DNA from: JBQTIU01 sp052387815
GTDB taxonomy: Bacteria > Pseudomonadota > Alphaproteobacteria > CACIAM-22H2
DNA length: 64,000 nt
Reading direction: 5' to 3'
Assembly (NCBI GenBank): GCA_052387815.1
Contig: JBQTIU010000022.1
Span: 124,001 to 188,000, forward strand
Shown: positions 15,642 to 24,913 of the stretch, in pieces
Layout: each line of letters opens with the position of its first letter
How positions within the stretch are numbered: the first letter of the stretch is position 1
Notes under the pieces: generated by a model
The model's input: only the letters and a program-made list of their open reading frames with translations
The model's database searches: none
Told to the model about the DNA's origin: nothing
Position numbers and translations under genes: made by a program

Positions 15642-16727
15642 TCAGCGCGTGACCGTGCGGCTCCACAGCTCGTTCCACTTGCTCAAGTTGACCTTCTCGA
15701 AATCGAGTCGCGCCATGTTTTTGAGCTGCTCGGGCTCGAGCATCAGGAAGTCCTTGACCACAGGCGTCGTCCCCAACCGCTTCTGGGTCTCGCGGTTGAC
15801 CGCGATCGTGCCGTTGTTGAGCGACATTTGGTACTGCGCTTCCTCGGCGAGATAAGCGTTCAAGAAGAACTCCGCGGCCGCCTGGTGCTTGGTGTTGCGG
15901 ACCACGCCGATGAAGCCCTCCTTGATCATGCCGCGCTTGGTCCCGTAGATCGGATGGCTGTTCGCCGCCGGCACGCCCGCATAGACCGCGCGCACGCCCC
16001 AGCCGGCGTGGATGACCGCCGCCCAGACGTCGCCCGACTTGAGCTGGGTCACCACCTCGCCTCCCGCCTTCCAGAACCGAAGCGTGTTGATCTCCTTGAT
16101 GAGCTTGAGGCCCGGCTCGATGTTGTCCTCGTTACCGCCGGCGGCGAATGCGAAGGCGGCCACGCCCTCGATGCCCCCGCCCGAGCTGATGTCGGGGATG
16201 GAGACCTTTCCGGCCAGCTTCGGGTTCTTGAGGTCCTGCAGCCGCTCGGGCTTGGGAATCCCGAGTTCCTTGAATTTCTCGACGTTGTAGACGATGCTTT
16301 CCTGGGTGATCCAGCTCGCGACCATCATGTCGTTGTACTGGTGCTTGTCCAGGTACTTGATGTTCGGGATGTTCTTGAGGTCGATCGGGGCGAGCACCTT
16401 GGCGCCCAGAGCTTCGGGCACGATCGAGGCCGACATTTCATAGACGTCGAACGGCACGTCCCGGCCGCGCGCCACCAAGAGCTTGGCCAGGTTGTCCTGC
16501 GGACTGCCGATCACGTACTCGACCTTGCCGCCGAGCTTCTCGATTTCGTTGCCGACAAAGTCGCGTACGGAATCGCGCCACGCCCCGCCGTAGGTCGCGA
16601 CCCTCAAGGTGACGCCCGCGAACCTCTTGTCCTGGGCCGCCGCTTCCCGCTCGGCCGCCACGAGCGTGAGCGCCAGGCCCGCCGCTACGGCGAGCCCGAG
16701 TGTCTTGTTGAACAGTCCCTGTTTCAT
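15642..16727 (-). CDS. ABC transporter solute-binding protein, PotD/PotF-like
   Basis: A 361-residue periplasmic binding protein with a signal peptide ending near AERE-AAAQD. The mature part begins TLRVATYGGAWRDSV, the usual start of the spermidine/putrescine and related (SBP_bac_8) binding proteins, and contains the YEMSASIV and SLNNGTIAVN segments. It is the promoter-distal member of a leftward operon with two permease genes. No ATPase gene is in the operon. The ligand may be a polyamine or another small organic cation, and the family also includes binders of other solutes. Confidence 0.9.
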   Translation of the reverse strand: MKQGLFNKTLGLAVAAGLALTLVAAEREAAAQDKRFAGVTLRVATYGGAWRDSVRDFVGNEIEKLGGKVEYVIGSPQDNLAKLLVARGRDVPFDVYEMSASIVPEALGAKVLAPIDLKNIPNIKYLDKHQYNDMMVASWITQESIVYNVEKFKELGIPKPERLQDLKNPKLAGKVSIPDISSGGGIEGVAAFAFAAGGNEDNIEPGLKLIKEINTLRFWKAGGEVVTQLKSGDVWAAVIHAGWGVRAVYAGVPAANSHPIYGTKRGMIKEGFIGVVRNTKHQAAAEFFLNAYLAEEAQYQMSLNNGTIAVNRETQKRLGTTPVVKDFLMLEPEQLKNMARLDFEKVNLSKWNELWSRTVTR

Positions 16728-16770
16728 CGCCGTGTCTCCTGTCTTCGGGTTGGTGTTCGAAAGGCTCGTC

Positions 16771-17709
16771 TCATCGGCCGCCGCTCGACCTCAGAAGGTT
16801 CTCGAGCCCGATGATGCGCTGGACGACCAGCAGCATGAACAAGCAGAACGTCATCACGACCGTGGCCGAGGCCAGCGCGCTGGGGTTGAAGTCGCCCTCC
16901 ATCGAATAGAACAGTTCGACCGGATACGTGGCCATGCCCGAACCGCCAAGGAACATGGAGACCGGCACGTCGCCGAACGAGACCATGAACCCGTAAAGGG
17001 CGCCGGCATAAACGCCGGGCATGATCACCGGCAGCGTCACGCGGCGGAACGTGCGCCAGCGGCTGGCGCCGAGGCTCAAGGCCGCCTCCTCCAGGTTCTT
17101 GTTGAACCGCTGCAGGATCGCGCCGATGGTGCCGACCACGAAGGGCGTGGCGAGGAAGACGTGGGCGATCAGCATGCCGGCATAGCTCGCTTGCAGGCTC
17201 ACGTCGACCCAGTCCCCGACGCTGTAATAGAGCTGCAGGAACGCGATGCCGGTCACCACGGCCGGGATCTGCATCGGCGCGCGGAACAGCGCCGCAACCA
17301 GCGTCTTGCCGGGAAAGCGACCGCGCACGAGGCCGAACGCCGCCGGCACCCCGAGCACGCAGGCCAGCAAGGCTGCGCCGAAGGCGAGCGCGAGGCTCAA
17401 GGACAGCGCCTTGAACTGGGCGGCCGGGATGATCCGGTACCAGTCGAGGGTCAGGTTCTCGGGCGGGAAGCGGACATAGGAATGGGCGATGTAGAATTGC
17501 GTGCCCTGTCCCACGTCCACCCTATCGGGGCCGCTGAACGAGGCGCCGGCGACGACGATCAGGGGGGCGAGCATGAACAGGAGCACGAACCCGAACCAAA
17601 GGAGCGTGATCACCGGCCCGACCGCGACATAGCGGCGCACGAGCCTGAGGGCCGGCGCCCGCGCCAGGCGCCCGGCGTGGCCCGAGGCAAGGGTGCGCGC
17701 TGTGCTCAT
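16771..17709 (-). CDS. ABC transporter permease, PotC-like
   Basis: A 312-residue inner-membrane permease with about six helices. The cytoplasmic EAA loop reads LEEAALSLGASRWRTFRRVTLP, which docks the ATPase. It overlaps the partner permease gene by 4 bp and is followed by the binding-protein gene after about 40 bp. Together they make a polyamine-type importer. The N-terminus has an arginine-rich extension before the first helix. Confidence 0.9.
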   Translation of the reverse strand: MSTARTLASGHAGRLARAPALRLVRRYVAVGPVITLLWFGFVLLFMLAPLIVVAGASFSGPDRVDVGQGTQFYIAHSYVRFPPENLTLDWYRIIPAAQFKALSLSLALAFGAALLACVLGVPAAFGLVRGRFPGKTLVAALFRAPMQIPAVVTGIAFLQLYYSVGDWVDVSLQASYAGMLIAHVFLATPFVVGTIGAILQRFNKNLEEAALSLGASRWRTFRRVTLPVIMPGVYAGALYGFMVSFGDVPVSMFLGGSGMATYPVELFYSMEGDFNPSALASATVVMTFCLFMLLVVQRIIGLENLLRSSGGR

Positions 17710-18560
17710 GCGACCAACAACCGCGCGGCGCGGAACCGCTTGAGGACGAGAACGGAGGCGAGATTGATCAGCAGCACCGAGACGAGAAGGACCACCGCCA
17801 GCGTCGCGCCCATGGCGTACTTCACTTCCATGAGGACCGTGCGCTGGATGAGGACGGGCAGCGTCAGCACGCGGCCTCCGCCCAGGAGCGCCGCCGAGGT
17901 GAACGCCCCCATGCAGAGATTGAAGACCATCAGGAACCCGACGGTGATGCCGGGCAGGCTTAAGGGCAGGACGATGCGCCGGAAGACATGCAGGCGACTC
18001 GCGCCGTGGATCTGGGCCGCCTCCTCGAGCGAGCGCGGAATGGTCTGCACCACGCCGTACATCAAGAGCACCCCCAACCCGAGCGTGAAATACATCAGCC
18101 CCATGACGATGCCGCCCTGGGTGCCGATCGGGGTGATCGGCTGGGCAACGACGCCGAGCCAGACCAAGAAGCGATTGAGGGGCCCGTTGGCCTGGAAGAT
18201 GACGATGATGCCGAAAATCTTGATGACGATGGTGATGAACGAGGACAGGACGACGGTCGCGAGAATGACCAGCGACCAGCGCGAACGCATGCGCGCCAGC
18301 ACGTAGGCGACCGGAAATCCCATGACGATGGTGAACAGCGCCGCCAGCCCCGACACCATGACCGTGATCCTGAGGATGTAAAGGTAGAACGAGTCCGAGA
18401 AGACGCGGAGGTAATTGGCCATCGTCGGATCATCCCCCAGCCGGCCGAACCCGCGATCGACGAAAAAGCTCCCCTGCACGAAGACGTACTGCGAGAGGCT
18501 GAGAAGCGAGAAGCTGATCACGAAGGGGACGAACAGCACGAGGCCCCAGCGTGCCTTCAT
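17706..18560 (-). CDS. ABC transporter permease, PotB-like
   Basis: A 284-residue permease with six predicted helices and the EAA loop LEEAAQIHGASRLHVFRRIV. The start was placed at the ATG of MKARWGLVLF, which begins just before the first membrane helix and follows a GGGGGA ribosome binding site; an upstream extension is hydrophilic and unlikely. It is the first gene of the operon. Upstream is a divergent gap with an AT-rich stretch shared with the Rieske oxygenase gene. A dedicated PotA-type ATPase is missing, so an unlinked ATPase must serve it. Confidence 0.88.
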   Translation of the reverse strand: MKARWGLVLFVPFVISFSLLSLSQYVFVQGSFFVDRGFGRLGDDPTMANYLRVFSDSFYLYILRITVMVSGLAALFTIVMGFPVAYVLARMRSRWSLVILATVVLSSFITIVIKIFGIIVIFQANGPLNRFLVWLGVVAQPITPIGTQGGIVMGLMYFTLGLGVLLMYGVVQTIPRSLEEAAQIHGASRLHVFRRIVLPLSLPGITVGFLMVFNLCMGAFTSAALLGGGRVLTLPVLIQRTVLMEVKYAMGATLAVVLLVSVLLINLASVLVLKRFRAARLLVA

Positions 18561-18729
18561 GACGACTTCCCCCTCCTTGGTCCTCGAGATTGACCCTCGC
18601 CGCGGCCGGTGAGAACGATGTTGCATATCTTGCCATGAATGCTACTTTCTTGTCAGTAAAAATCGTCGTCGTCGGGTGCGGCCGCCGGCGCGCGCCGTGC
18701 CGCGACGTCCGGTGGTTGGGGGAGCGGGC

Positions 18730-20088
18730 ATGACCTATGTACGGTCCGAACATTTGCCGAACGGAATTTACCGGGGCCACGAGAAATCGAGGCGGGCGCC
18801 GGCGGACCCGCAACTGACCCAGGTCGGCCCGGGGACCCCTTGCGGCGAATATATGCGCCGCTTCTGGCAGCCGGTTGCCATGACCCAGGAAGTGACCGAT
18901 CTGCCGCTGCGCATCCGCATCCTGGGCGAAGACCTCGTCCTGTTCCGCGACAAGTCCGGCCGCTACGGCCTTTTGCACCTCCATTGCAGCCACCGCAACA
19001 CCTCGCTGGAATTCGGGGTCGTCGAAGAGCGCGGCATCCGCTGCTGCTACCACGGCTGGCACTACGATATCGACGGCCGCATCCTCGACACGCCGGGCGA
19101 GCCGGCCGGAAGCCCGATCAAGGACCGGCTGTGGCACGGCGCCTATCCGGTGATCGAGTACAAGGGGCTGATCTTCGCCTATATGGGCCCGCGGGCGGAG
19201 ATGCCGGAATTTCCGGCCTACGACATCACGGAACTCCTCGGGGTCGAGCTCGTCCCCTACTCGATCACCTATCCCTGCAACTGGCTGCAGATCTGCGAAA
19301 ACACCATGGACGCCTACCACACGGTGTTCCTGCATGCCCGGGTGACCGACATCCATTTCGGGTCGACTTGGGGGATAATGCCGTTGATCGAATTTCACGA
19401 GCTGCCCCACAAGGTGTACGCGACGCTGGCTTACCGCGTCGACGACATGATCTGGGTGCACTCGCAGGAAACTGTGTTCCCTTCGTTCAGCCAGGTCGGG
19501 GCCTGGTGGGAGGAAGGCAGGGACGAGAAGTATTTCAAGCGCGCCAGCATCACCAAATGGACGGTGCCCCACGATGACACGAGCTGCATGATCATCGCCT
19601 GGCGCAGCTTCGGCGCGGCGATCGATCCCGAGGGCAAGGGGAACCGCGCGCGCTGCGGCAAGCAGATGGTCGATTTCGACGGCCAGACCGGGGTCGAGCC
19701 TTACGCGCAGCGCCAGCGCCGACCCAACGACTACGAGGCCCAGGTGTCGGTCGGCCCCATCGCCCGCTACGCTTGCGAAAATCTCGGGCGGACCGATGTC
19801 GGGGTCCAAATGCTGCGGCGCGGCTTGCGGCGGGGCATCGAGGCCGTGCAGCGGAGCGAGCGGCTTGCGCGCACGCCGCGCAACGGCACGGAGTGGCCGA
19901 CCCATGTGCAGGACACCGTCCTGCCGATCCCGCCCCGCGCGGGCGCGGATGACGAAACCTTGCTGCGCGCGGTGACCAAGGCGGTTATGGATGTGGTATT
20001 CGCTGGCGACGCCTATACGGGCGCCGAGCGGGTCGCCACCATCGAAGCCAATCTCCTAAAGATCAAGGAGGACGAGCGGTTCGCCTGA
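18730..20088 (+). CDS. Rieske 2Fe-2S oxygenase, alpha subunit (copy 1)
   Basis: A 452-residue aromatic-ring-hydroxylating oxygenase of the phthalate 4,5-dioxygenase group. The Rieske cluster ligands are C86-x-H88 and C105-x2-H108 in HCSHRN and RCCYHGW. The catalytic iron ligands are visible as H196 and H201 (ENTMDAYHTVFLH). Such enzymes use electrons from a reductase to hydroxylate or demethylate aromatic substrates, but no reductase or ferredoxin gene lies in this window. A related enzyme of equal length is encoded about 1 kb to the right on the other strand. Confidence 0.93.
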   Translation: MTYVRSEHLPNGIYRGHEKSRRAPADPQLTQVGPGTPCGEYMRRFWQPVAMTQEVTDLPLRIRILGEDLVLFRDKSGRYGLLHLHCSHRNTSLEFGVVEERGIRCCYHGWHYDIDGRILDTPGEPAGSPIKDRLWHGAYPVIEYKGLIFAYMGPRAEMPEFPAYDITELLGVELVPYSITYPCNWLQICENTMDAYHTVFLHARVTDIHFGSTWGIMPLIEFHELPHKVYATLAYRVDDMIWVHSQETVFPSFSQVGAWWEEGRDEKYFKRASITKWTVPHDDTSCMIIAWRSFGAAIDPEGKGNRARCGKQMVDFDGQTGVEPYAQRQRRPNDYEAQVSVGPIARYACENLGRTDVGVQMLRRGLRRGIEAVQRSERLARTPRNGTEWPTHVQDTVLPIPPRAGADDETLLRAVTKAVMDVVFAGDAYTGAERVATIEANLLKIKEDERFA

Positions 20089-20155
20089 GCGCGATAAAAG
20101 ACCCCCGCGTGCGCGCCGGCGGCGCCGGGATGGCGGGTCGGGCCAACCAGGCGCC

Positions 20156-21178
20156 ATGACGAGCGCCCGCCATCCGAGCCCGCAAAGCGGGACGCACCCG
20201 GCGCGCCGCCCGGCCCTCAAGATCGCCGTCATGATGTATCGCGGCCATGACGCGATCGCGCGCTTGGCCGACCGCTTTGCCGACGTCTCGTTCGTCGCCA
20301 TCGAGGGCACCGATGCGTTCCGGCGCGAGATCGTCGATGCGGACGCGCTGATCATCTTCGGGCAGTACTACGATGCCGAGATCGCCGAAGCGATCGGGCT
20401 TACGGCCCGCTCCTTGCGGTGGATCCAGTTCGCCACGGCGGGGATCGACGCGGTCCTCCGCCATGGCGCGCCGCCGGGGATCGCGGTGACGAACGCCGGC
20501 GCCGCCTGGGCGCCGACCGTGGCGGAGCACGCCTTTGCGCTGCTGATCGGGCTCGCCCGTCGGCTCCATGAGCTCGAGCGCGACCGCGGCCGCGCCGCCT
20601 GGCGCCGCGGGCCGCTGGCGGACTGCCTTGCGACGCTCGAAGGCGCGCGGCTTCTCGTCGTCGGCTTCGGGGCGGTCGGCCGCGAGGTGGGGCGCCGCGC
20701 GCGGGCCTTCGACATGACGGTGACGGGGGTGGCGCGGCAAGCGCGGCGCGAGCCCTTGGCCGAGCGCGTCGTCGGCGTCGCCGACCTCGAGGCCGTCCTG
20801 CCGGCGGCCGATGCGGTCGTGCTCGCGCTGCCGCTCTCGCGCGACACCGAACGGATGTTCGACGCGCGCCGGCTGGCGCTGATGAAGTCCTCGGCCTTCC
20901 TCGTCAATGTCAGTCGCGGCGGCGTGATCGACGAGGCCGCGCTGGTCGCGGCGCTCATGGCCGGCCGCCTCGCCGGCGCAGGGCTCGATGTGTTCATGCG
21001 CGAGCCGCTGCCCGCGGATCATCCGCTCTGGCGGCTACCCAATGTCATCCTGTCGCCGCACGTCGCCGGCTACGGCGGGAGCCAAGCCTTCGCCCGGCTG
21101 GCCGCCCTGTTTGCCGCCAACATCGAGCGCTTCCGCTCGGGCGCGCCGCTCCTCAACCGGGTGGAGATCCCGGCCTAA
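20156..21178 (+). CDS. D-isomer-specific 2-hydroxyacid dehydrogenase
   Basis: A 340-residue NAD(P)-dependent dehydrogenase. The nucleotide-binding motif is VVGFGAVGREVGRRA. The active-site residues are present: Arg in VNVSRGGVIDE, Glu in DVFMREPLP and His in LSPHVAGYGG. The C-terminal LFAANIERFRSG is typical of glyoxylate/hydroxypyruvate reductase-like members. It lies between two Rieske oxygenase genes, with 67 bp separating it from the first on the same strand. It may reduce or oxidise a 2-oxoacid made in that pathway; the substrate is unknown. Confidence 0.92.
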   Translation: MTSARHPSPQSGTHPARRPALKIAVMMYRGHDAIARLADRFADVSFVAIEGTDAFRREIVDADALIIFGQYYDAEIAEAIGLTARSLRWIQFATAGIDAVLRHGAPPGIAVTNAGAAWAPTVAEHAFALLIGLARRLHELERDRGRAAWRRGPLADCLATLEGARLLVVGFGAVGREVGRRARAFDMTVTGVARQARREPLAERVVGVADLEAVLPAADAVVLALPLSRDTERMFDARRLALMKSSAFLVNVSRGGVIDEAALVAALMAGRLAGAGLDVFMREPLPADHPLWRLPNVILSPHVAGYGGSQAFARLAALFAANIERFRSGAPLLNRVEIPA

Positions 21179-21185
21179 GAGCCTG

Positions 21186-22538
21186 TCACATCACGTTCAA
21201 CGGCGAGATCCGTTTCTCGATCGCGGCGCGCCGCTCCGCATCGGGCAGGTCCTGCGTGGCGACATAGGCCGCGGCGATCTTGCGCGACACCTCGCGGATG
21301 AGCTTGCGGTCGTCGGCGTTCGATTTCGGGACCTGGACGATCGTATCGCCGCCATGGGTCGGGATCGGCATTCCGTTCCTCCGCTGCGGCCGTACCGGCT
21401 CGTTGCCGTTCTTGAGCGCCCGGATCTCCTCGCGCAGCTTCCTGCGCAGCATGGCCACGCCCGTGTCGGTGGACCCGAGATGCTCGCGCGCATGGCTGGT
21501 GAGCGGACCCTGCGCCACCCACGCCTCGTAATCGCCGGGCTTGTCCTGCATCAGCTCGTAGGGGCGATGCCGGGTCTGGCCGTAGAAATCGACCATCTCG
21601 CAACCGACCTGCGTGCGGTCGCGCTTGCCCAAGGGATCGTCGCGATCGTTGAAATGCCGCCAGGCGCAGAACATGGCGTTGGTGTCGTCGATCGGCACCA
21701 CCCAGCGGGTGAGGCTCGGCCGTCCGAAATAGCGGATCTTGCTCGCGGTTTCGTAGAGGCCGCCGTTCTGGGCGAAGTTGGGGAGCAGGTGATCGTGCAT
21801 CCGGACCCAGACCTTGTTGCCGACGCGCCGCGCGTTGGTATAGAAGAAGCCGAAATCGCGCTGGTGATACTCGACCACGGGGAGTTCGGCCCACACGTCC
21901 TCGAACTGCGTGCCGCTGACGCGGGTGTGCAGGAATGGCGTATGGAAGGGGTCGATCGCGTTCTCGCTGACCTGCAGCCAGTTGACCGGCGATTTGATCT
22001 GGTAGGGCACCAGCTCGTCGTCCGGGATTTCGAAGACGTCGAAGATCGGGAACTCGGGCATCGCCTCCGGCGGCCCCATATAGGCGAAGATCAGCCCCTT
22101 GTATTCGTGGACGGGGTAGGCCCCGTGCCACACGGTGTCCTTGAGCCGGGAGGTCGGCGGTTCCCCCGGGGTTTCGAGGAGCTTGCCGTCGATGCCGTAG
22201 AGCCAGCCGTGATAGCAGCAGCGGATGCCGTCCTTGGCGATGATGCCGTATTCGAGCGAGGTGCCGCGATGGCTGCAGGCGAGGCCCAAGAGGCCGAGTT
22301 TGCCGCCGAGCGAGCGGAACAGGACGAGGTCCTCGCCCACAATGCGGATCGCCTTCGGCCGAGCGGTCAATTCCGACGATAACAGCACGGGCTGCCAGAA
22401 GCGGCGCAGATAGTCCCCGCACGGCGTCCCGGGCCCGACGCGCGCCAACTCTTCGTCGACCTCGCGGGTCTTCGGCTGGTGATAGCCGCTGTATGGTTTC
22501 AGGACTTTGTCCGACGCCGCGCTCGCGTGCTCGCTCAT
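21186..22538 (-). CDS. Rieske 2Fe-2S oxygenase, alpha subunit (copy 2)
   Basis: A 450-residue oxygenase, clearly homologous to copy 1 (shared PGTPCG, RRFWQPV, GEDLVLFR, CCYHGW, HGAYPV and YKGLIFAYMGP blocks). The Rieske ligands are in ACSHRGTSLE and RCCYHGW. The mononuclear iron site is ENAIDPFHTPFLH, where PF replaces the AY of copy 1. The C-terminal part differs more, suggesting another substrate. It runs leftward, tail to tail with the hydroxyacid dehydrogenase gene, and is divergent from the tartrate-dehydrogenase-like gene. Confidence 0.93.
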   Translation of the reverse strand: MSEHASAASDKVLKPYSGYHQPKTREVDEELARVGPGTPCGDYLRRFWQPVLLSSELTARPKAIRIVGEDLVLFRSLGGKLGLLGLACSHRGTSLEYGIIAKDGIRCCYHGWLYGIDGKLLETPGEPPTSRLKDTVWHGAYPVHEYKGLIFAYMGPPEAMPEFPIFDVFEIPDDELVPYQIKSPVNWLQVSENAIDPFHTPFLHTRVSGTQFEDVWAELPVVEYHQRDFGFFYTNARRVGNKVWVRMHDHLLPNFAQNGGLYETASKIRYFGRPSLTRWVVPIDDTNAMFCAWRHFNDRDDPLGKRDRTQVGCEMVDFYGQTRHRPYELMQDKPGDYEAWVAQGPLTSHAREHLGSTDTGVAMLRRKLREEIRALKNGNEPVRPQRRNGMPIPTHGGDTIVQVPKSNADDRKLIREVSRKIAAAYVATQDLPDAERRAAIEKRISPLNVM

Positions 22539-22619
22539 GCCTGGTCTCCTCCGCTCGGCTCAATGCCTGCCCCCCGACCGGACTCGGGCGGGGGGGCCCA
22601 TGACCTCGGCAGGCTAACA

Positions 22620-22647
22620 TTGTTATTCCGGGCGCTCAATTTATTAT
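22620..22647 (+). promoter_or_regulatory. Putative promoter for the tartrate-dehydrogenase-like gene
   Basis: TTGTTA (22620-22625), 16 bp, then TATTAT (22642-22647) fits a sigma-70 promoter in an AT-rich island between divergent genes. It could start the rightward unit that continues into the TTT transporter genes. Confidence 0.5.
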
Positions 22648-22680
22648 TATCGCGGTGAAAACGGCGGGCGCGCCGCTGCT

Positions 22681-22707
22681 GCCGGTGTGGCCGGTGTGGC
22701 CGGTGTG
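22681..22707. repeat. Three tandem copies of a 9-bp unit
   Basis: GCCGGTGTG occurs three times in immediate tandem in the leader before the tartrate-dehydrogenase-like gene. It may be a small variable-number repeat. No function is evident. Confidence 0.8.
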
Positions 22708-22752
22708 GTAGGCTGCCGGCCCAACCCGAGCGACCCCGCGAGCGAGGACCGG

Positions 22753-23811
22753 ATGACCAACGCATACGAGATCGCCGTCATCCCCGGCGACGGCATCGGC
22801 AAGGAAGTCGTCCCCGAAGGTGTTCGCGTGCTGGAGGCGGCCAGCCGCAAGTTCGGTCTCGAGTTCACGTTCGAGACCTTCGACTGGAGCTGCGAGAGGT
22901 ACGCGCGCAGCGGGCGCATGATGCCCGAAGGCGGCCTCGACCGGCTCCGCCCCTTCGATGCGATCTTCTTGGGCGCCGTCGGGTTTCCCGGCGTGCCGGA
23001 TCACGTCTCGCTGTGGGGGCTGTTGATTCCGATCCGCCGCACCTTCCAGCAATACGTGAATCTGCGCCCCGTTCGCCTCTTGAAGGGCACCGAATCGCCG
23101 CTCAAGGGCCGCGGCCCCGCCGACATCGATTTCGTGGTCGTGCGCGAGAACACCGAAGGCGAGTATTCGGAGATCGGCGGTCGGCTCTACAAGGGGACCG
23201 AACACGAACTTGCGGTGCAGGAATCGGTGTTCACGCGGCGCGGCGTCGACCGCGTGCTGCGCCACGCCTTCGAATTGGCGCGCACGCGCAAGAAACACGT
23301 GACATCGGCCACCAAGTCGAACGGCATCATCCACACCATGCCGTTCTGGGACGAGCGCTTCAAGGCGATCGCCACGGACTACCCGGACGTGGCGAGCGAC
23401 CGCTACCACATCGACATCCTGGTCTCGCATTTCGTCCGCCATCCCGACTGGTTCGACGTCGTGGTCGCCAGCAACCTGTTCGGCGACATCCTGTCCGACC
23501 TAGGGCCGGCGGTGGCGGGGGGCATCGGCATCGCGCCCTCGGCCAATCTCAACCCCGAGCGCGAGTACCCCTCGATGTTCGAGCCGGTGCACGGCTCGGC
23601 GCCTGACATCGCCGGGCGCGGAATCGCCAACCCGATCGGCCAGATCTGGTCGGCGGCGATGATGCTCGACCATTTCGGCCACTCGGCGGCGGCCCGCGCC
23701 GTCGAGCGGGCGATCGAGACCGCGCTCGCCGATAAGGGGCTCAGGACGCCCGACCTCGGCGGCAAGGCGACCACATCCCAGCTCGGCCAGGCGATCGCGG
23801 AGGCCGTGTGA
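22753..23811 (+). CDS. ttuC: Tartrate/isopropylmalate-type dehydrogenase
   Basis: A 352-residue beta-decarboxylating dehydrogenase. The nucleotide and substrate motifs are visible: IPGDGIGKEVVPEG at the N-terminus, RENTEGEYSEIGGR, VTSATKSNGI and the metal-binding VVASNLFGDILSDLGP. The SATKSNGI loop and the sequence between residues 70 and 95 (LWGLLIPIRRTFQQYVNLRPV) are closer to tartrate dehydrogenase/decarboxylase (TtuC) than to LeuB. It is followed by a TTT transporter, a system that often carries tartrate, citrate or other di- and tricarboxylates. This supports uptake and use of tartrate or a related malate. Confidence 0.9.
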   Translation: MTNAYEIAVIPGDGIGKEVVPEGVRVLEAASRKFGLEFTFETFDWSCERYARSGRMMPEGGLDRLRPFDAIFLGAVGFPGVPDHVSLWGLLIPIRRTFQQYVNLRPVRLLKGTESPLKGRGPADIDFVVVRENTEGEYSEIGGRLYKGTEHELAVQESVFTRRGVDRVLRHAFELARTRKKHVTSATKSNGIIHTMPFWDERFKAIATDYPDVASDRYHIDILVSHFVRHPDWFDVVVASNLFGDILSDLGPAVAGGIGIAPSANLNPEREYPSMFEPVHGSAPDIAGRGIANPIGQIWSAAMMLDHFGHSAAARAVERAIETALADKGLRTPDLGGKATTSQLGQAIAEAV

Positions 23812-23917
23812 GCGTTTGGCCGGCGCTTTCCCGGCGGCCGCTCGCTGGCCCGAGCGGCCTTGACCCGAGGTGCGGAACCGGTCACTGATTGGCTCCCACC
23901 CTCGCGGAGGAACGCCG

Positions 23918-24886
23918 ATGTCCTTCGTCCTTGCCTTCCTCTTGACCCTCGTTCTCGTGGCCCCGTTGCCGGTCGTGGCGCAGGAGAGCTTTCCCGCCCG
24001 CCCGATCGCCGTCGTGGTGCCGTTCCCGCCCGGCGGCGTCGCCGACCAGACCGCCCGCCCGATCGCCGCGGCGATGGAAAAAGTTTTGAAGCAGCCGCTC
24101 GTCCTGCGCAACGTGGCGGGTGCCGGCGGCGCAGTCGGGATGGCCAATGTCGCCAACGCGCGGCCCGACGGCTATACGATCTTGATGGCCCTTTCGAGCA
24201 TCTCGATCATCCCCGAGGCGGACAAGCTGTTCGGCCGCCAGCCGGCCTACACCATGGACCAGTTGACGCCCATCGCGCTGATCAGCGCCGACCCGACGAT
24301 CCTCGTGGTGCGCGCCGAGCACCCGTGGAAGACGGTCAAGGAGTTCGTCGACGACGCCAAGCAGCGGCCGGGGGCGATCTCGTTCTCGTCTTCGGGCATC
24401 TACGGAACTCTGCACATGGCGACGGCGATGTTCGCGCACGCCGCCGGCATCAATCTGCGCCACGTGCCCTTCAATGGCGCCGGCCCGGCCTTGACCGCCA
24501 TCCTGGGGGCCAACGTCGACGCGCTTGCCTCGGGCCCCGGGGTGGTCCTGCCGCACATCAAGGCGGGAACCCTGCGGCCGCTCGCCGGCTGGGGCGCCGA
24601 GCGGGTCGCGGTGTTGCCCGACCTGCCGACCTTCAAGGAGCTCGGCTACGACGCGCTGTTCTACATCTGGGCCGGGCTGTTCGCGCCCAGCCGCACTCCG
24701 GCGCCCATTCTCGATGTGCTGCGGGACGCCGTCCGGCAAGGGGTGCAGGACCCGGAGTTCAAGGCCACCATGGCCAATCTCGGAACCCCGATCCGCTATC
24801 TCGATGCGCCGGAGTTCCAGAAATTCTGGGACGACGACGCCAAGCGGCTGGCCGAGGCGGTGCGGCGGGTCGGCAAGGTCGAGTAG
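23918..24886 (+). CDS. tctC: TTT transporter substrate-binding protein (TctC), system 1
   Basis: A 322-residue periplasmic binding protein of the Bug/TctC family with a Sec signal peptide ending near PVVAQESF. The family marker AVVVPFPPGGVADQTAR follows, then VRNVAGAGG-like LRNVAGAGGAVG and the ARPDGYTIL segment. It captures a carboxylate for the TctAB membrane unit, whose genes follow directly. The ATG lies after a GGAGG ribosome binding site. The dehydrogenase upstream suggests tartrate or a similar acid as ligand. Confidence 0.93.
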   Translation: MSFVLAFLLTLVLVAPLPVVAQESFPARPIAVVVPFPPGGVADQTARPIAAAMEKVLKQPLVLRNVAGAGGAVGMANVANARPDGYTILMALSSISIIPEADKLFGRQPAYTMDQLTPIALISADPTILVVRAEHPWKTVKEFVDDAKQRPGAISFSSSGIYGTLHMATAMFAHAAGINLRHVPFNGAGPALTAILGANVDALASGPGVVLPHIKAGTLRPLAGWGAERVAVLPDLPTFKELGYDALFYIWAGLFAPSRTPAPILDVLRDAVRQGVQDPEFKATMANLGTPIRYLDAPEFQKFWDDDAKRLAEAVRRVGKVE

Positions 24887-24913
24887 AACCCGGCCGCGGT
24901 CGCCGGGTCCGTC

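Noticed and set aside
22681..22707. 9-bp triplet repeat as a contingency locus or regulator site
   Set aside because: Only three copies in a leader, not in a coding region, with no evidence of variation.
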